A DNA stretch of 38,451 bases from Candidatus Halocynthiibacter alkanivorans (GTDB lineage: Bacteria; Pseudomonadota; Alphaproteobacteria; Rhodobacterales; Rhodobacteraceae), in NCBI RefSeq assembly GCF_003333265.1, contig NZ_QOLB01000034.1, positions 1-38,451 on the forward strand. The letters are read 5' to 3'. Positions within the stretch are counted from its first letter, which is position 1; each line of letters starts with the position of its first letter. The notes beneath the pieces were generated by a model. It did no database searches, had not been told where the DNA came from, and was given only the letters and a program-made list of their open reading frames with translations. Below, piece after piece: positions 9,297 through 18,010 of the stretch. A program made the position numbers and the translations under genes.

Positions 9297-10232
9297 TCAA
9301 CTGCCTTCGCTGGCCAGAGGATGATGGCTCAACACCAGATCCTTAAGGCGGTTTTCCAGCACATGGGTGTAGATTTCTGTTGTAGAAAGGTCCGCGTGGC
9401 CCAGCATGGCCTGGATCGAGCGCAGATCGGCGCCGCGGGCCAGCAGATGGGTTGCAAAAGCGTGGCGCAACTTATGTGGCGTTACACTGTCGGCAGGCAC
9501 GCCGGCCACACCGGCCAGCGCTTTCAACCGGGCGTGAAACCAGACCCGGCTGACATGGCCGGCTTTGCCGCGTGCCGGGAACAAAAAACGCGACAAAGGT
9601 GTCTGATTTTCCTGCCGCGCCAGCTCTTCGTCCCGGTCCCGCACCTGCAGCCAGGCATAGCAGGCTGCGCGGGCTGGCGTGGAAAGCGGTACCATACGTT
9701 CTTTATCGCCTTTGCCCCGGATCAATAGCATTTCCGGATCGCCGCGCACCGCAGCGACCGGCAGAGAAACCAGCTCACTGACCCGCATGCCCGTCGCGTA
9801 GAGCAGTTCCATCAGGCAGATCTCCCGCAGTCGTTTTACTTCAGTGCCGGCGGCGGTGCGCGCCGCTGCGAGCAGAAGGTCCACTTCGTCTTCGCTCAGA
9901 GTTTGGGGCAGGCTTTTGCTGCGGCCAGGACCTTTGATCTGAATCGCCGGATTGTCGTCGCGCAGCCCCTCTTCAAAAGCAAAACGATACAATTGCCGCA
10001 CTGAGGACAGCCGGCGCGCCCGGGTGGCGCGACCCAGACCTTCGGCCTCACAGGCGATAAGATAGGCCTCAATGTCCCCCCGGGCCGCGCTTTCAAAATG
10101 AAGCTGACGAGGTGCCATCCAGTCACAGAAATGGCGCAGATCCCGGCCGTAAGCCTCGAGTGTGTTTTTCGCGGCGCCAAGTTCCGCCGCAATGGCCGCC
10201 AGAAACGCGGAAATCCAGTCGTGGTCGCTCAT
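9297..10232 (-). CDS. xerD: XerD-type tyrosine recombinase
   Basis: The 311-residue recombinase has the SAM-like N-terminal DNA-binding domain (about 1-90) and the catalytic domain (about 110-300). All active-site residues are present: Arg150, Lys174, His253, Arg256, His279 and the nucleophile Tyr288. Length and a complete N-terminal arm fit the housekeeping XerC/XerD pair that resolves chromosome dimers at dif, not a phage or integron integrase. XerD is preferred to XerC on general resemblance, which is not decisive. The start overlaps the stop of the preceding gene (ATGA), so it is translationally coupled to a protein of unknown function. Confidence 0.9.
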   Translation of the reverse strand: MSDHDWISAFLAAIAAELGAAKNTLEAYGRDLRHFCDWMAPRQLHFESAARGDIEAYLIACEAEGLGRATRARRLSSVRQLYRFAFEEGLRDDNPAIQIKGPGRSKSLPQTLSEDEVDLLLAAARTAAGTEVKRLREICLMELLYATGMRVSELVSLPVAAVRGDPEMLLIRGKGDKERMVPLSTPARAACYAWLQVRDRDEELARQENQTPLSRFLFPARGKAGHVSRVWFHARLKALAGVAGVPADSVTPHKLRHAFATHLLARGADLRSIQAMLGHADLSTTEIYTHVLENRLKDLVLSHHPLASEGS

Positions 10233-11797
10233 CCGCGCAGATCCAGGATCATAAGCTCAAGCGCCGCGCGTCTGGCGGTGTCTTCAAGCCCGACCGCGCG
10301 GAAAAACGACAGGCTGTCGGCGATTTTGTTGAAATCACCGGCCGCACCGGTATTGAGCAGCTTAATGGCCCGCAAGATCGCTTCTCCCAACTGGTCGTTG
10401 TCCACCAGGCCTTGCAACCTGGCGGGCACTTCACTGCGCGAAAACCCGTCCGCGATGGCCTGGGACACCGGATCCAGCCGCAGAGGCGCGACAGGTTGAC
10501 CAGAGGCGAGACCGGCCAGAAAATCCTCGCGGTTTGTGCTGGCAGTATAGCGGGCGGCGACGCTTTCATAAGACGCGGACAGCAGGCCAATCTCAAAGGC
10601 AAGTGCGGCGCTGGTATCTTCCAGCGTAAACAAGGAAAGCCGGGCGCCGTAAATGTCTGCAAAGGGGCGCTCGAGATTCACGCTGATCATCGCTTGCCAG
10701 GCCGGGCGCAACGTGTCTGAAACGGCTTGGGCATCGCCGGATATCAGTGCTGCGTCAAATTCCTGCACCGCCGCCACACGGTCCCAGACGCCGCCCGAGG
10801 CGGCAGGAACATAGGCCGTATAGATACCGTAAAGCTGATTTGGGCTGATAGCGCCGGCGCGCGCCAGTCGTTCTGAGGCTTCGAGCCGGGCTTTCCAGCC
10901 GGTGTTTGAGCGCAAATCTGCCTGAGAATAGGCCAGCGGCAGCGGCGCTGAGGGCAGGGAATACCCCACGGCTTCATAGATGCGGAATTCAAGCGGGCTG
11001 GGTTTGCCGGGCGGAGGCAGCAGGAAATCGCCCTCAAACAGGATCGGGTCGAGGAAGCGGGTCATCAGAGCTTCTTCATCCGGATCCAGAAATCCAAGCG
11101 CCCTGGCCGTGCCAAGGGTCAGAGCCGCCGCGTCCCAGTCACCGCCGCGCGCCAGGCAGAAAATGCGCGCCGGATAGGTCGGCGCCAGGCCGGACCCGTC
11201 GCGCAGCTGGTCACAGACCTGGTTTTCGGTGCCAAGCAACAGGCCGGTGTCAAACAGGCGCCGGAACACCCGCGGCTGTTGCGCCCCCTGCCGTTCCATC
11301 AGGGCTTTGGCTTCTTCCAGAGCCCCCATTGCGAGCAACGCATCAATCCGGGCGAGAAACAGCGTCATCTGACGGCTGCTGTCGGCTGGCGGGTTTAATT
11401 CTGCCAGCAACAACATCCGGTACAGATCCCGTGTGGCCGGTAAAAACCCGCTGGCGCTGGCACCGGGGTCGGCAATCAGCCGGGCAATGGTCGCAGAGTC
11501 GGACTGGCCCCACAATCCGGCCGGCAGGCCTGTTACTGACGGTGGCAACAAGCCGACCGCATCCGAAAGCGGGCCATCCAGCGGTGCGACGGAAACCGGG
11601 CCAGGCAGTGCTGTTGCCACCACTTTGTCAACGTCCACGCCGAGGTACACACCCGGATCCCGGACCGGCGGCCGGACAACCGGCCGCGCCAGGCTGTCCG
11701 ACAGCCAGTCAATTGCGGACAAGGGGGTGCTGCCCTGTTGTGCTGCGGCCCCAAGCGGCAGGGTTGCGAGAGCCAGGCCCAGCAGCAGGTGGCGCAT
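10229..11797 (-). CDS. Conserved hypothetical exported protein, 522 aa
   Basis: I do not recognise a named domain. The product begins with a clear signal peptide (MRHLLLG, hydrophobic stretch, ending about GAAAQQ). The remainder is rich in Ala, Leu, Arg and Asp and appears largely helical, in a style like tandem tetratricopeptide-type helices, so a periplasmic scaffold is possible. The TTG at 11806 opens the frame, but the ATG at 11797 has a GAGG nine bases upstream and is preferred. It lies one base after a 48-residue membrane protein gene and overlaps xerD by four bases, so all three are probably made together. Its role beside a recombinase and shikimate genes is unknown. Confidence 0.75.
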   Translation of the reverse strand: MRHLLLGLALATLPLGAAAQQGSTPLSAIDWLSDSLARPVVRPPVRDPGVYLGVDVDKVVATALPGPVSVAPLDGPLSDAVGLLPPSVTGLPAGLWGQSDSATIARLIADPGASASGFLPATRDLYRMLLLAELNPPADSSRQMTLFLARIDALLAMGALEEAKALMERQGAQQPRVFRRLFDTGLLLGTENQVCDQLRDGSGLAPTYPARIFCLARGGDWDAAALTLGTARALGFLDPDEEALMTRFLDPILFEGDFLLPPPGKPSPLEFRIYEAVGYSLPSAPLPLAYSQADLRSNTGWKARLEASERLARAGAISPNQLYGIYTAYVPAASGGVWDRVAAVQEFDAALISGDAQAVSDTLRPAWQAMISVNLERPFADIYGARLSLFTLEDTSAALAFEIGLLSASYESVAARYTASTNREDFLAGLASGQPVAPLRLDPVSQAIADGFSRSEVPARLQGLVDNDQLGEAILRAIKLLNTGAAGDFNKIADSLSFFRAVGLEDTARRAALELMILDLRG

Positions 11798-11798
11798 G

Positions 11799-11945
11799 TC
11801 AGTCAACCTCTAAGGAGACCGGGATTCGCTGGTCGCTTGACAGTGGGCTCAGATCGCCCAGATAAGCGTAACCAACCAGCGCGATTGCGCCCAGCACCAC
11901 CAGTATCAGTACTAATTTGAAGAGCCATTTAATAAGAGTTCGCAT
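11799..11945 (-). CDS. Small single-span membrane protein, 48 aa
   Basis: This 48-codon frame starts MRTLIKWLFK and has one strong membrane helix (about residues 6-27, nearly all Leu, Val, Ile, Ala) flanked by basic residues on the N-side and acidic, polar residues after it, so the C-terminus probably faces the periplasm. AAAGG lies nine bases before the ATG. The stop is one base from the start of the exported 522-residue protein, a spacing typical of coupled genes. It is the first gene of the minus-strand operon, divergent from aroK with 134 bases between. Short length makes it easy to miss; the helix and spacing argue that it is real. Function unknown. Confidence 0.7.
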   Translation of the reverse strand: MRTLIKWLFKLVLILVVLGAIALVGYAYLGDLSPLSSDQRIPVSLEVD

Positions 11946-12079
11946 TTTCGAGGGCCTTTCGCCTGCCTGTGTTGGCTGCTCATTTATATCGTCAGCCGTT
12001 ATTCGATTTTATATATGGCATTTTTCATAAGATCACGCCATTGAAGGGATAAGGATTTTTTTGCGCGGGATGGTGCCGG

Positions 12080-12628
12080 TTGGACTTTAAACTGAAAAAA
12101 ACTGTCGCACTGGTTGGTATGATGGGCGCCGGTAAAACTGCGGTGGGAACCGCGCTGGCGCGCCAGCTTGATGTGCCCTTTCTGGATTCGGATGCTGAGA
12201 TTGAACTGGCTGCAGACCGGACCATTGCTGAGATCTTTGAGCGCGACGGGGAAGCGTTTTTCCGGGAAAAGGAATCCCAGGTGATTGCCCGTCTGCTGCA
12301 AGAGAAACGCTGCATTCTTTCGACCGGTGGTGGCGCGTTTCTGGCGCCGCGCAACCGGGAATTCATCGGACAGACGGGGGTGGCGGTCTGGCTTAAGGCT
12401 GATCTTGATATCCTGTGGATGCGGGTGCGGCACAAAACCACCCGCCCTCTGCTGATGACAGACGATCCCCATGAAACGCTGCGCCAGCTTTGCGATATCC
12501 GCGAGCCGTCCTATGCAAATGCGCGGATTGTTGTCGATGCCAAACCTGAACTGAGCATTGAGCAGATGGCCCAAAAAGTCATCGACGCTCTGCTTGAGCA
12601 CCCGGATGTACTGGAGAAAACATCATGA
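12080..12628 (+). CDS. aroK: Shikimate kinase
   Basis: AroK phosphorylates shikimate at the 3-hydroxyl with ATP, the fifth step of chorismate synthesis. The 182-residue protein has Walker A G-M-M-G-A-G-K-T (residues 13-20), the shikimate-binding D-S-D (36-38), F-R-E near 61-63, G-G-G (83-85) and the lid arginine in T-R-P-L-L (Arg122). The frame opens without an ATG: TTG at 12080 is the only start that keeps the region before Walker A, and the GGGATGG upstream is a weak binding site. An ATG at 12070 is out of frame. It overlaps aroB by four bases (ATGA), the common proteobacterial pair. Confidence 0.93.
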   Translation: MDFKLKKTVALVGMMGAGKTAVGTALARQLDVPFLDSDAEIELAADRTIAEIFERDGEAFFREKESQVIARLLQEKRCILSTGGGAFLAPRNREFIGQTGVAVWLKADLDILWMRVRHKTTRPLLMTDDPHETLRQLCDIREPSYANARIVVDAKPELSIEQMAQKVIDALLEHPDVLEKTS

Positions 12629-13737
12629 GTATTACCGTCCACGTTCCGCTTGGGGACCGCGCCTATGATGTGCGGATCGGCGAAGGGCTGGTCGCACAGG
12701 CGGGGCTGGAAATCGCGCCGTTCCTGCATCAGCCGCGGGTTGCGGTTCTGACCGATGAAACCGTAGCGCCGCTGCATCTTGAAACCCTGCGGGCTGGTTT
12801 GGCCGATCAGGGCATTTCCATGGTGTCACTGGCGCTGCCGGCGGGCGAGTCGACCAAGGGCTGGCCGCAGTTTTCCCGTGCGGTGGAATGGCTGCTGGAG
12901 CAGAAAATTGAACGCCGGGATGTTGTTGTCGCCTTTGGTGGCGGTGTGATCGGCGACCTGGGTGGTTTCGCCGCTGCGGTGCTGCGTCGCGGCGTCCGAT
13001 TTGTGCAGATCCCGACCACGCTACTGGCCCAGGTGGACAGTTCCGTCGGCGGCAAAACCGGCATCAACAGCCCGCATGGCAAGAATTTGATCGGGGCGTT
13101 TCACCAGCCCTCTCTGGTGTTGGCGGATACGACAGTGCTGGAGACACTCACCCGGCGTGATTTTCTCGCTGGGTATGGCGAAGTGGTGAAGTACGGCATG
13201 TTGGGGGACGCGGAGTTCTTTGACTGGCTTGAGCAGAATGGCCCGGCGATGGCGGATGGCGACATTGCTGCGCGCCAGTACGCAGTGCGTCGTTCCGTCG
13301 AAATGAAGGCGGATATTGTGGTGCGGGATGAGACCGAGCAGGGCGATCGTGCGCTGCTTAATCTGGGCCACACCTTCTGCCATGCGCTGGAAGCGTCGAC
13401 GGGTTATTCCTCGCGTCTGCTGCATGGCGAAGGCGTGGCGATCGGTTGCGCGCTGGCGTTTGAAACCTCCGCCCGGCTCGGGCTCTGTTCCCAGGAAAGC
13501 CCCAGCCGCGTACGCGCGCATCTGCGCGATATGGGCATGAAGGTTGATCTGGCGGATATCGAGAGTGAACTGCCGGATGCCGATGCACTTCTTGCGTTGA
13601 TGTCGCAGGATAAAAAAGTTCTGGACGGCAAGCTGCGTTTCATAATGGCGCGCGCGATCGGCGATGCGTTTATCACCTCAGATGTGGACTACAAAGTGGT
13701 GCGCGCGGTGTTGCAGGACGCGCTGGACGCGCGCTGA
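12625..13737 (+). CDS. aroB: 3-dehydroquinate synthase
   Basis: AroB converts DAHP to 3-dehydroquinate, the second shikimate-pathway step, in the cytoplasm with NAD and a divalent metal. The 370 residues match the family length. Visible motifs are the NAD-binding G-G-G-V-I-G-D-L-G-G-F, the P-T-T-L-L-A-Q-V-D-S-S-V-G-G-K-T stretch, K-N-L-I-G-A-F-H-Q-P, the Y-G-E-V-V-K-Y-G metal-ligand region, and the metal histidines in N-L-G-H-T-F-C-H-A and L-H-G-E-G-V-A. It is translated from an ATGA overlap with aroK and is followed by a terminator. Confidence 0.96.
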   Translation: MSITVHVPLGDRAYDVRIGEGLVAQAGLEIAPFLHQPRVAVLTDETVAPLHLETLRAGLADQGISMVSLALPAGESTKGWPQFSRAVEWLLEQKIERRDVVVAFGGGVIGDLGGFAAAVLRRGVRFVQIPTTLLAQVDSSVGGKTGINSPHGKNLIGAFHQPSLVLADTTVLETLTRRDFLAGYGEVVKYGMLGDAEFFDWLEQNGPAMADGDIAARQYAVRRSVEMKADIVVRDETEQGDRALLNLGHTFCHALEASTGYSSRLLHGEGVAIGCALAFETSARLGLCSQESPSRVRAHLRDMGMKVDLADIESELPDADALLALMSQDKKVLDGKLRFIMARAIGDAFITSDVDYKVVRAVLQDALDAR

Positions 13738-13747
13738 TTTGCGGGCA

Positions 13748-13796
13748 GCGCAGTCTGGTTTGTCCTGCGCAGGTCAGGCCGCGCGCCGGCTTTTTT
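13748..13796 (+). terminator. Terminator after aroB
   Basis: Two hairpins follow the aroB stop: GCGCAG/CTGCGC (13748-13770) and a short GCCG/CGGC stem (13778-13790, extendable by two weak pairs). The second runs directly into six T (13791-13796), the classical intrinsic terminator form. Confidence 0.75.
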
Positions 13797-13867
13797 CCTG
13801 ACGTTGGAAAGTTCCCGGCATTGCGGCGGGCAAAGCGACTGCCTGCCGAGGTCTGTTGGCGGAGTGT

Positions 13868-14674
13868 TTAAGCGGGCTGTTGTCTGCCTTGCGGGGTCGT
13901 TCGGGCAGACAACAGGTGCAGCATCTGCTGGTGCAGCTCCGGTGTTGCCGCCGAGACGACGCGGCCGTCTGATGCAAAACCAAGCGGCTGGCCGGCCCAG
14001 TCAGTCATCAGACCGCCGGCCTCTTCCACCAGCCCGGTCAAGGGCAGGTAATCAAACGGTTTTAAGTCGTAATCCACCACCACATCCACCAGCCCCGCGG
14101 CCAGCAGCGCATGCGGGTAACAATCATAAGCAAAACGACGGGTCTGGCCGCTGACCACCAGCCTTTTATGCACCTCCGGCTCCGCCGCAAAAATCTTTTC
14201 ACCCTCGTTGATAAAGAGGATCGCTTTGGACAGCTCCGTCCTGGCGGAGACCTTTATCGGCTCGCCGTTGAGGCTGGCGCCCTGGCCGCGCCGGCTCAGA
14301 AACACCTCATTTAATGCGGGCATGCCAACCACGGACAGACTGTTTTCACCGTCTTTCAGATACGCCAGCAGGAAGCCGAACAACGGATGCCCGGCCAGAA
14401 ACGAGCGGGTGCCGTCGATCGGATCAATCACCCAGAGATCACTGTTGCTGAGATCGCCGGCGCCAAATTCCTCGCCCAGAATACTGTGCTCGGGAAACAC
14501 CCGGGCCAACACCGCGCGCGCGTCTTTTTCAATGTGAAGATCCGCGACCGTCACCGGGCTTTCGTCGGCTTTCAGCTCAATCTTCGGGTTGTGACGGAAA
14601 TACCCCATCGCGGTTTTAGCAGCCGCCGCTGCGATCTCCTGAGCGGTGGCCAGTATCAGATCATCTTGCGACAT
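13868..14674 (-). CDS. Inositol monophosphatase-family phosphatase (HisN-like)
   Basis: The 268-residue enzyme is a magnesium-dependent phosphatase of the inositol monophosphatase superfamily. Metal-site motifs are visible: G-E-E-F-G (67-71), W-V-I-D-P-I-D-G-T (81-89) and a late E-A-G-G. Overall resemblance is to alphaproteobacterial HisN histidinol-phosphatases. The stop of the preceding oxidase gene overlaps its ATG (TGATG), and an AAGG site lies ten bases upstream; GTG one codon earlier is possible. Position matters: it is the last gene of an operon with a betaine-type transporter, a choline-kinase-like protein and a GcvT-type oxidase, with no histidine gene nearby. It may therefore act on the kinase product instead of histidinol phosphate; this is inference. 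Confidence 0.8.
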   Translation of the reverse strand: MSQDDLILATAQEIAAAAAKTAMGYFRHNPKIELKADESPVTVADLHIEKDARAVLARVFPEHSILGEEFGAGDLSNSDLWVIDPIDGTRSFLAGHPLFGFLLAYLKDGENSLSVVGMPALNEVFLSRRGQGASLNGEPIKVSARTELSKAILFINEGEKIFAAEPEVHKRLVVSGQTRRFAYDCYPHALLAAGLVDVVVDYDLKPFDYLPLTGLVEEAGGLMTDWAGQPLGFASDGRVVSAATPELHQQMLHLLSARTTPQGRQQPA

Positions 14675-17121
14675 CACGACTTCACCTTCAGCATTTTCGG
14701 GTCAATCAGCGGCGCCATATGCACGGTGCAGGGCACCCGTGTATTGGCGACCTCCAGCTCATATTCACCAGAGCTGACATAAGCGCGATCAACACTTTCA
14801 CTGTGGCGCACATAGCCATAACCAATTGATTTCCCCACGGTATAGCCAAATCCACCAGAACTCAGCCAACCAACACGTTCGCCGTTGCGGTAAATCGTTT
14901 CCCGGCCCAGCAGGATGACTTCAGGATCTTCAACAGTGAACCCGGCCATCATTTTTTTCACGCCTTGTTGTTTCTGCGCTTCCATCGCCGCGCGGCCTTT
15001 GAACGGCGTGGCTGATTTCAGTTTCACCGCCCAGCCCAGCCCGGATTCCAGCGGTGTGTGGTCGGCACCGATGTCAGAGCCCCACGCCCGATAGCCTTTT
15101 TCCAGCCGGCAGCTTTCGATCGCCCGGTAGCCGGCGTTGATCAATCCGTGGCCGGCGCCCGCCGCCATCAGCGCCGCATAGACGGTGCTGGCATATTCGA
15201 CCGGCAGATGCAGCTCCCAGCCCAACTCGCCGACATAGGTCACCCGCAGCGCCTGCACCGGGCAGCCGGCGATGCCGATGGTTTTCACCGTGCCAAAGGC
15301 AAAACCATCATTCGATACATCATCGCGGGTGACTGCACTCAGAATATCACGCGCCCGCGGCCCCATCAGCGAGAGCACCGCATTGGACGAGGTGATGTCA
15401 AACAGCTGACAATTCATGCCCGCCGGAATATTGCGCCGGATCCAGTCAAAATCATGGGTGGCAAACCCAGTGCCGGTGACGATGTAATATTCGTCCTCGG
15501 CCACCCGGGCCACGGTCAGGTCGCATTCAATGCCGCCACGTTCGTTCAGCATCTGGGTGTAGATCAGCACCCCCACCGGCCGGTCGGTGTTGTTGGCCGC
15601 GATCCAGCTCATCGCCGCCGCCGCGTCAGGGCCCTTCAGGGAAAACTTGGCAAATGAGCTCTGGTCAAACAGCACCGCTGCCTCGCGCACCGCTTTATGT
15701 TCGCGCCCCACCGCTTCAAACCAGTTCTGGCGGCCAAAGCTGTAGACGTCTTCGGGGCTTTCCCCAAGTGCGGCATCGGCAAACCAGTTGGGCCGCTCCC
15801 AGCCCAGTTTTTCCCCGAAACAGGCGCCCTGGTCTTTCAGAATCTCATAGAGCGGCGATTTGCGGCAGGGACGAGCAGAGGTGTTTTCTTCATGCGGCCA
15901 GCCCATGGTGTAATGTTTGCCGTAGGCCTCCACCGTGCGGGTGCGCACCCAGTCAGTGTCAAAATGTGGCCGGCCAAAGCGGCGGATGTCGGCGGACCAG
16001 AGATCATAGGGCGGCTCGCCGTTTTTCACCCATTCCGCCAGCGCCATGCCGGCGCCTCCGCCCGCGGCGATGCCAAAGGCGTTAAAGCCGGCGCCGACAA
16101 AGAAGTTGCTCAGCTCGGGGGCCTCACCAATGATGAAATTGCCATCCGGGGTAAAACTTTCCGGCCCGTTGGTCAGCGTTTTGATGCCGACGGTTTCCAG
16201 TGCCGGCACCCGGCCAAGCGACAGTTCCATCAGCTGTTCAAAATGATCAAAATTGCTGTCCAGCAGCGTGTAATGAAAACCTTTGGGAATGCCCTCTGTC
16301 GCCCAGGGGATCGGATTGGGCTCATAGCCGCCCATCACCAGGCCGCCGACCTCTTCTTTGTAATAGGTCAGCCGGTCCGGGTCGCGCAGGGTCGGCAGGT
16401 TTTTGGGCATGTCTTTGATCGCCTCGGTGACCATATACTGGTGTTCCATCGCCACCAGCGGCACGTTGACGCCAAAGCGGCGGGCAAAATCCCGGCTCCA
16501 CTGACCGGCGCAGACCACGACTTTTTCGCATTCAATGCGCCCGTGCTCAGTAAGCACCGCCCGGATTTTACCCTTGTCGATCTCCAGATCCAGCACCTTG
16601 CAATCTTCAAAGATCTGCGCCCCGGCCATGCGGGCGCCTTTGGCCAGCGCCTGGGTGATGTCAGACGGGTTGGCCTGACCGTCGGTGGGCATAAAAGCGG
16701 CGCCGACCACATCGTCGATGTTCATCAGCGGCCACAAATCCTGCGCCTCTTCTGGGGTCAGCAGATCCATCTGCAGACCAAAAGAATGGGCGGTAGTGGC
16801 CTGGCGTTTCACCTCGGTCCAGCGTTCCTCATTGCACGCCAGCCGCAAGCCGCCGTTCATTTTCCAGCCGGTGCCCAGACCGGTCTCTTCTTCGATGGTA
16901 TTGTACAGGTCGACCGAATAGCCCAGCAGCTGGGTGATATTGGCGTTGGAGCGCAGCTGCCCGACCAGACCGGCGGCATGAAACGTGGTGCCCGAGGTCA
17001 GTTTCTTGCGCTCCAGCAGTACTGTTTCCACGCCCATTTTTGCCAGATGATAGGCCGTGGAACAGCCGATGATGCCACCGCCGATGATGACTGTTTTGGA
17101 CGATGCGGGGAGATTTTTCAT
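14674..17121 (-). CDS. FAD-GcvT fusion oxidase, DMGDH/SARDH family
   Basis: This 815-residue protein is of the dimethylglycine/sarcosine dehydrogenase family, which oxidises an N-methyl group and hands the one-carbon unit to tetrahydrofolate. The N-terminal half is a DAO-type FAD domain with G-G-G-I-I-G (14-19) and the T-T-F-H-A-A-G segment, whose His48 matches the residue that binds FAD covalently in DMGDH. The C-terminal half (from about 430) is a GcvT aminomethyltransferase domain plus GcvT C-terminal barrel. The frame opens 27 codons earlier, but ATG 17121 sits right before the Rossmann fold with GAGG five bases upstream. Seven bases separate it from the kinase gene. Substrate is unknown; dimethylglycine, sarcosine or another N-methyl compound is possible. 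Confidence 0.88.
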   Translation of the reverse strand: MKNLPASSKTVIIGGGIIGCSTAYHLAKMGVETVLLERKKLTSGTTFHAAGLVGQLRSNANITQLLGYSVDLYNTIEEETGLGTGWKMNGGLRLACNEERWTEVKRQATTAHSFGLQMDLLTPEEAQDLWPLMNIDDVVGAAFMPTDGQANPSDITQALAKGARMAGAQIFEDCKVLDLEIDKGKIRAVLTEHGRIECEKVVVCAGQWSRDFARRFGVNVPLVAMEHQYMVTEAIKDMPKNLPTLRDPDRLTYYKEEVGGLVMGGYEPNPIPWATEGIPKGFHYTLLDSNFDHFEQLMELSLGRVPALETVGIKTLTNGPESFTPDGNFIIGEAPELSNFFVGAGFNAFGIAAGGGAGMALAEWVKNGEPPYDLWSADIRRFGRPHFDTDWVRTRTVEAYGKHYTMGWPHEENTSARPCRKSPLYEILKDQGACFGEKLGWERPNWFADAALGESPEDVYSFGRQNWFEAVGREHKAVREAAVLFDQSSFAKFSLKGPDAAAAMSWIAANNTDRPVGVLIYTQMLNERGGIECDLTVARVAEDEYYIVTGTGFATHDFDWIRRNIPAGMNCQLFDITSSNAVLSLMGPRARDILSAVTRDDVSNDGFAFGTVKTIGIAGCPVQALRVTYVGELGWELHLPVEYASTVYAALMAAGAGHGLINAGYRAIESCRLEKGYRAWGSDIGADHTPLESGLGWAVKLKSATPFKGRAAMEAQKQQGVKKMMAGFTVEDPEVILLGRETIYRNGERVGWLSSGGFGYTVGKSIGYGYVRHSESVDRAYVSSGEYELEVANTRVPCTVHMAPLIDPKMLKVKS

Positions 17122-17128
17122 GTGGGCC

Positions 17129-18010
17129 TCAGCTGTGTTGGAAGTCGGAATACGCGGCATGGAACCGCGCAAGATTTTCGGCCGTGTAAGCCGCGTAATC
17201 AAAATCGATGGCAGAGCGGATCTCAGACACCATGCTCCACAGGGTTTCGCGCAAGAGCGACGCGCATTTCATCGCGTGGTAGCGGTGCAGCAGCTGCGCC
17301 TCCGCCGGGCGTTCAAAATAGTTTTCAAGCAACCAGACCTCCTGAGCCGCGGAAAGACCATTGTTTGAGGCCAGCCCGCCCAGGTCAAACAGCGGCGAAC
17401 TAAATCCGGCGTAATCCCAGTCGATCAGCCAGAGACGGCTGCCGTCATCGAGAAAATTGCCCGCCAGAAGATCATTATGGCCAAAGACCACGTCAAAAGG
17501 TCCAGCCTCCTGTTCCAGCCTGGCGTTGGAGACCATCAGTTCTGGCAGCTGTCTCAGATGCGGGCTGTTGGCATCCCGCAGCGTGGCGGCATAATCCCGG
17601 ATCACATGGAACACCCAGAATATCATTACCGGGCCACGCAGATGTTGCGGGATCTCCAGATGGCACTTGCGGATCAGGGGCAGGATCCGCGCCAGCGTTG
17701 CCGGGTCGCGCACGTCTTCAGGCGTGAAGGTACGGCTTTCGATATAATCCAGCACAGTGATGCCTTTTTCGGCAAAAACAACCGCAGGGGACAGGCCGGC
17801 GGCATGGGCGGCGCGGCTTGCGGCCAGTTCATTGAACCGCATGACATGATGCTCCGGGATGTCCTCCCCAAGCCGTACCACGTATTTTGCCACCGCATCC
17901 GTGACGAGAAAGTTCACGTTGGTGATGCCGCCGCCCAGAGGTGTGGCGTCAATCTCGCCCTGCCAGCAAGGCAGGTGCCGGATCCGTTTCATTACATCCT
18001 GTTCAGTCAT
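17129..18010 (-). CDS. Choline/ethanolamine-kinase-like phosphotransferase
   Basis: The 293-residue cytoplasmic protein belongs to the choline/ethanolamine kinase (LicA, APH-like) fold. The Brenner-type catalytic motif H-N-D-L-L-A-G-N spans 178-185 with Asp180 as base, and I-D-W-D-Y-A-G (196-202) supplies the metal-binding Asp197. An N-terminal L-G-G-G-I-T-N-V-N segment (25-33) matches the nucleotide loop. The longer open frame begins at 18112, but ATG 18010 has GGAGG six bases upstream and overlaps the permease stop by eight bases, so translational coupling is likely. It lies between a betaine-type transporter and an N-methyl oxidase. Choline, ethanolamine or another amino alcohol is the natural guess; a small-molecule kinase with other specificity is equally open. 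Confidence 0.82.
   Translation of the reverse strand: MTEQDVMKRIRHLPCWQGEIDATPLGGGITNVNFLVTDAVAKYVVRLGEDIPEHHVMRFNELAASRAAHAAGLSPAVVFAEKGITVLDYIESRTFTPEDVRDPATLARILPLIRKCHLEIPQHLRGPVMIFWVFHVIRDYAATLRDANSPHLRQLPELMVSNARLEQEAGPFDVVFGHNDLLAGNFLDDGSRLWLIDWDYAGFSSPLFDLGGLASNNGLSAAQEVWLLENYFERPAEAQLLHRYHAMKCASLLRETLWSMVSEIRSAIDFDYAAYTAENLARFHAAYSDFQHS

Noticed and set aside
9297-10232. Integrase of a mobile element
   Set aside because: Length, full catalytic set and the housekeeping operon fit XerC/XerD; no attachment repeats, tRNA or phage genes are nearby.
15697-17403. 568-codon plus-strand open frame opposite the first FAD-GcvT oxidase and the kinase
   Set aside because: It is antisense to well-supported genes, rich in Arg, His, Gln and Ala, and shows no motifs; it results from high GC at third positions.
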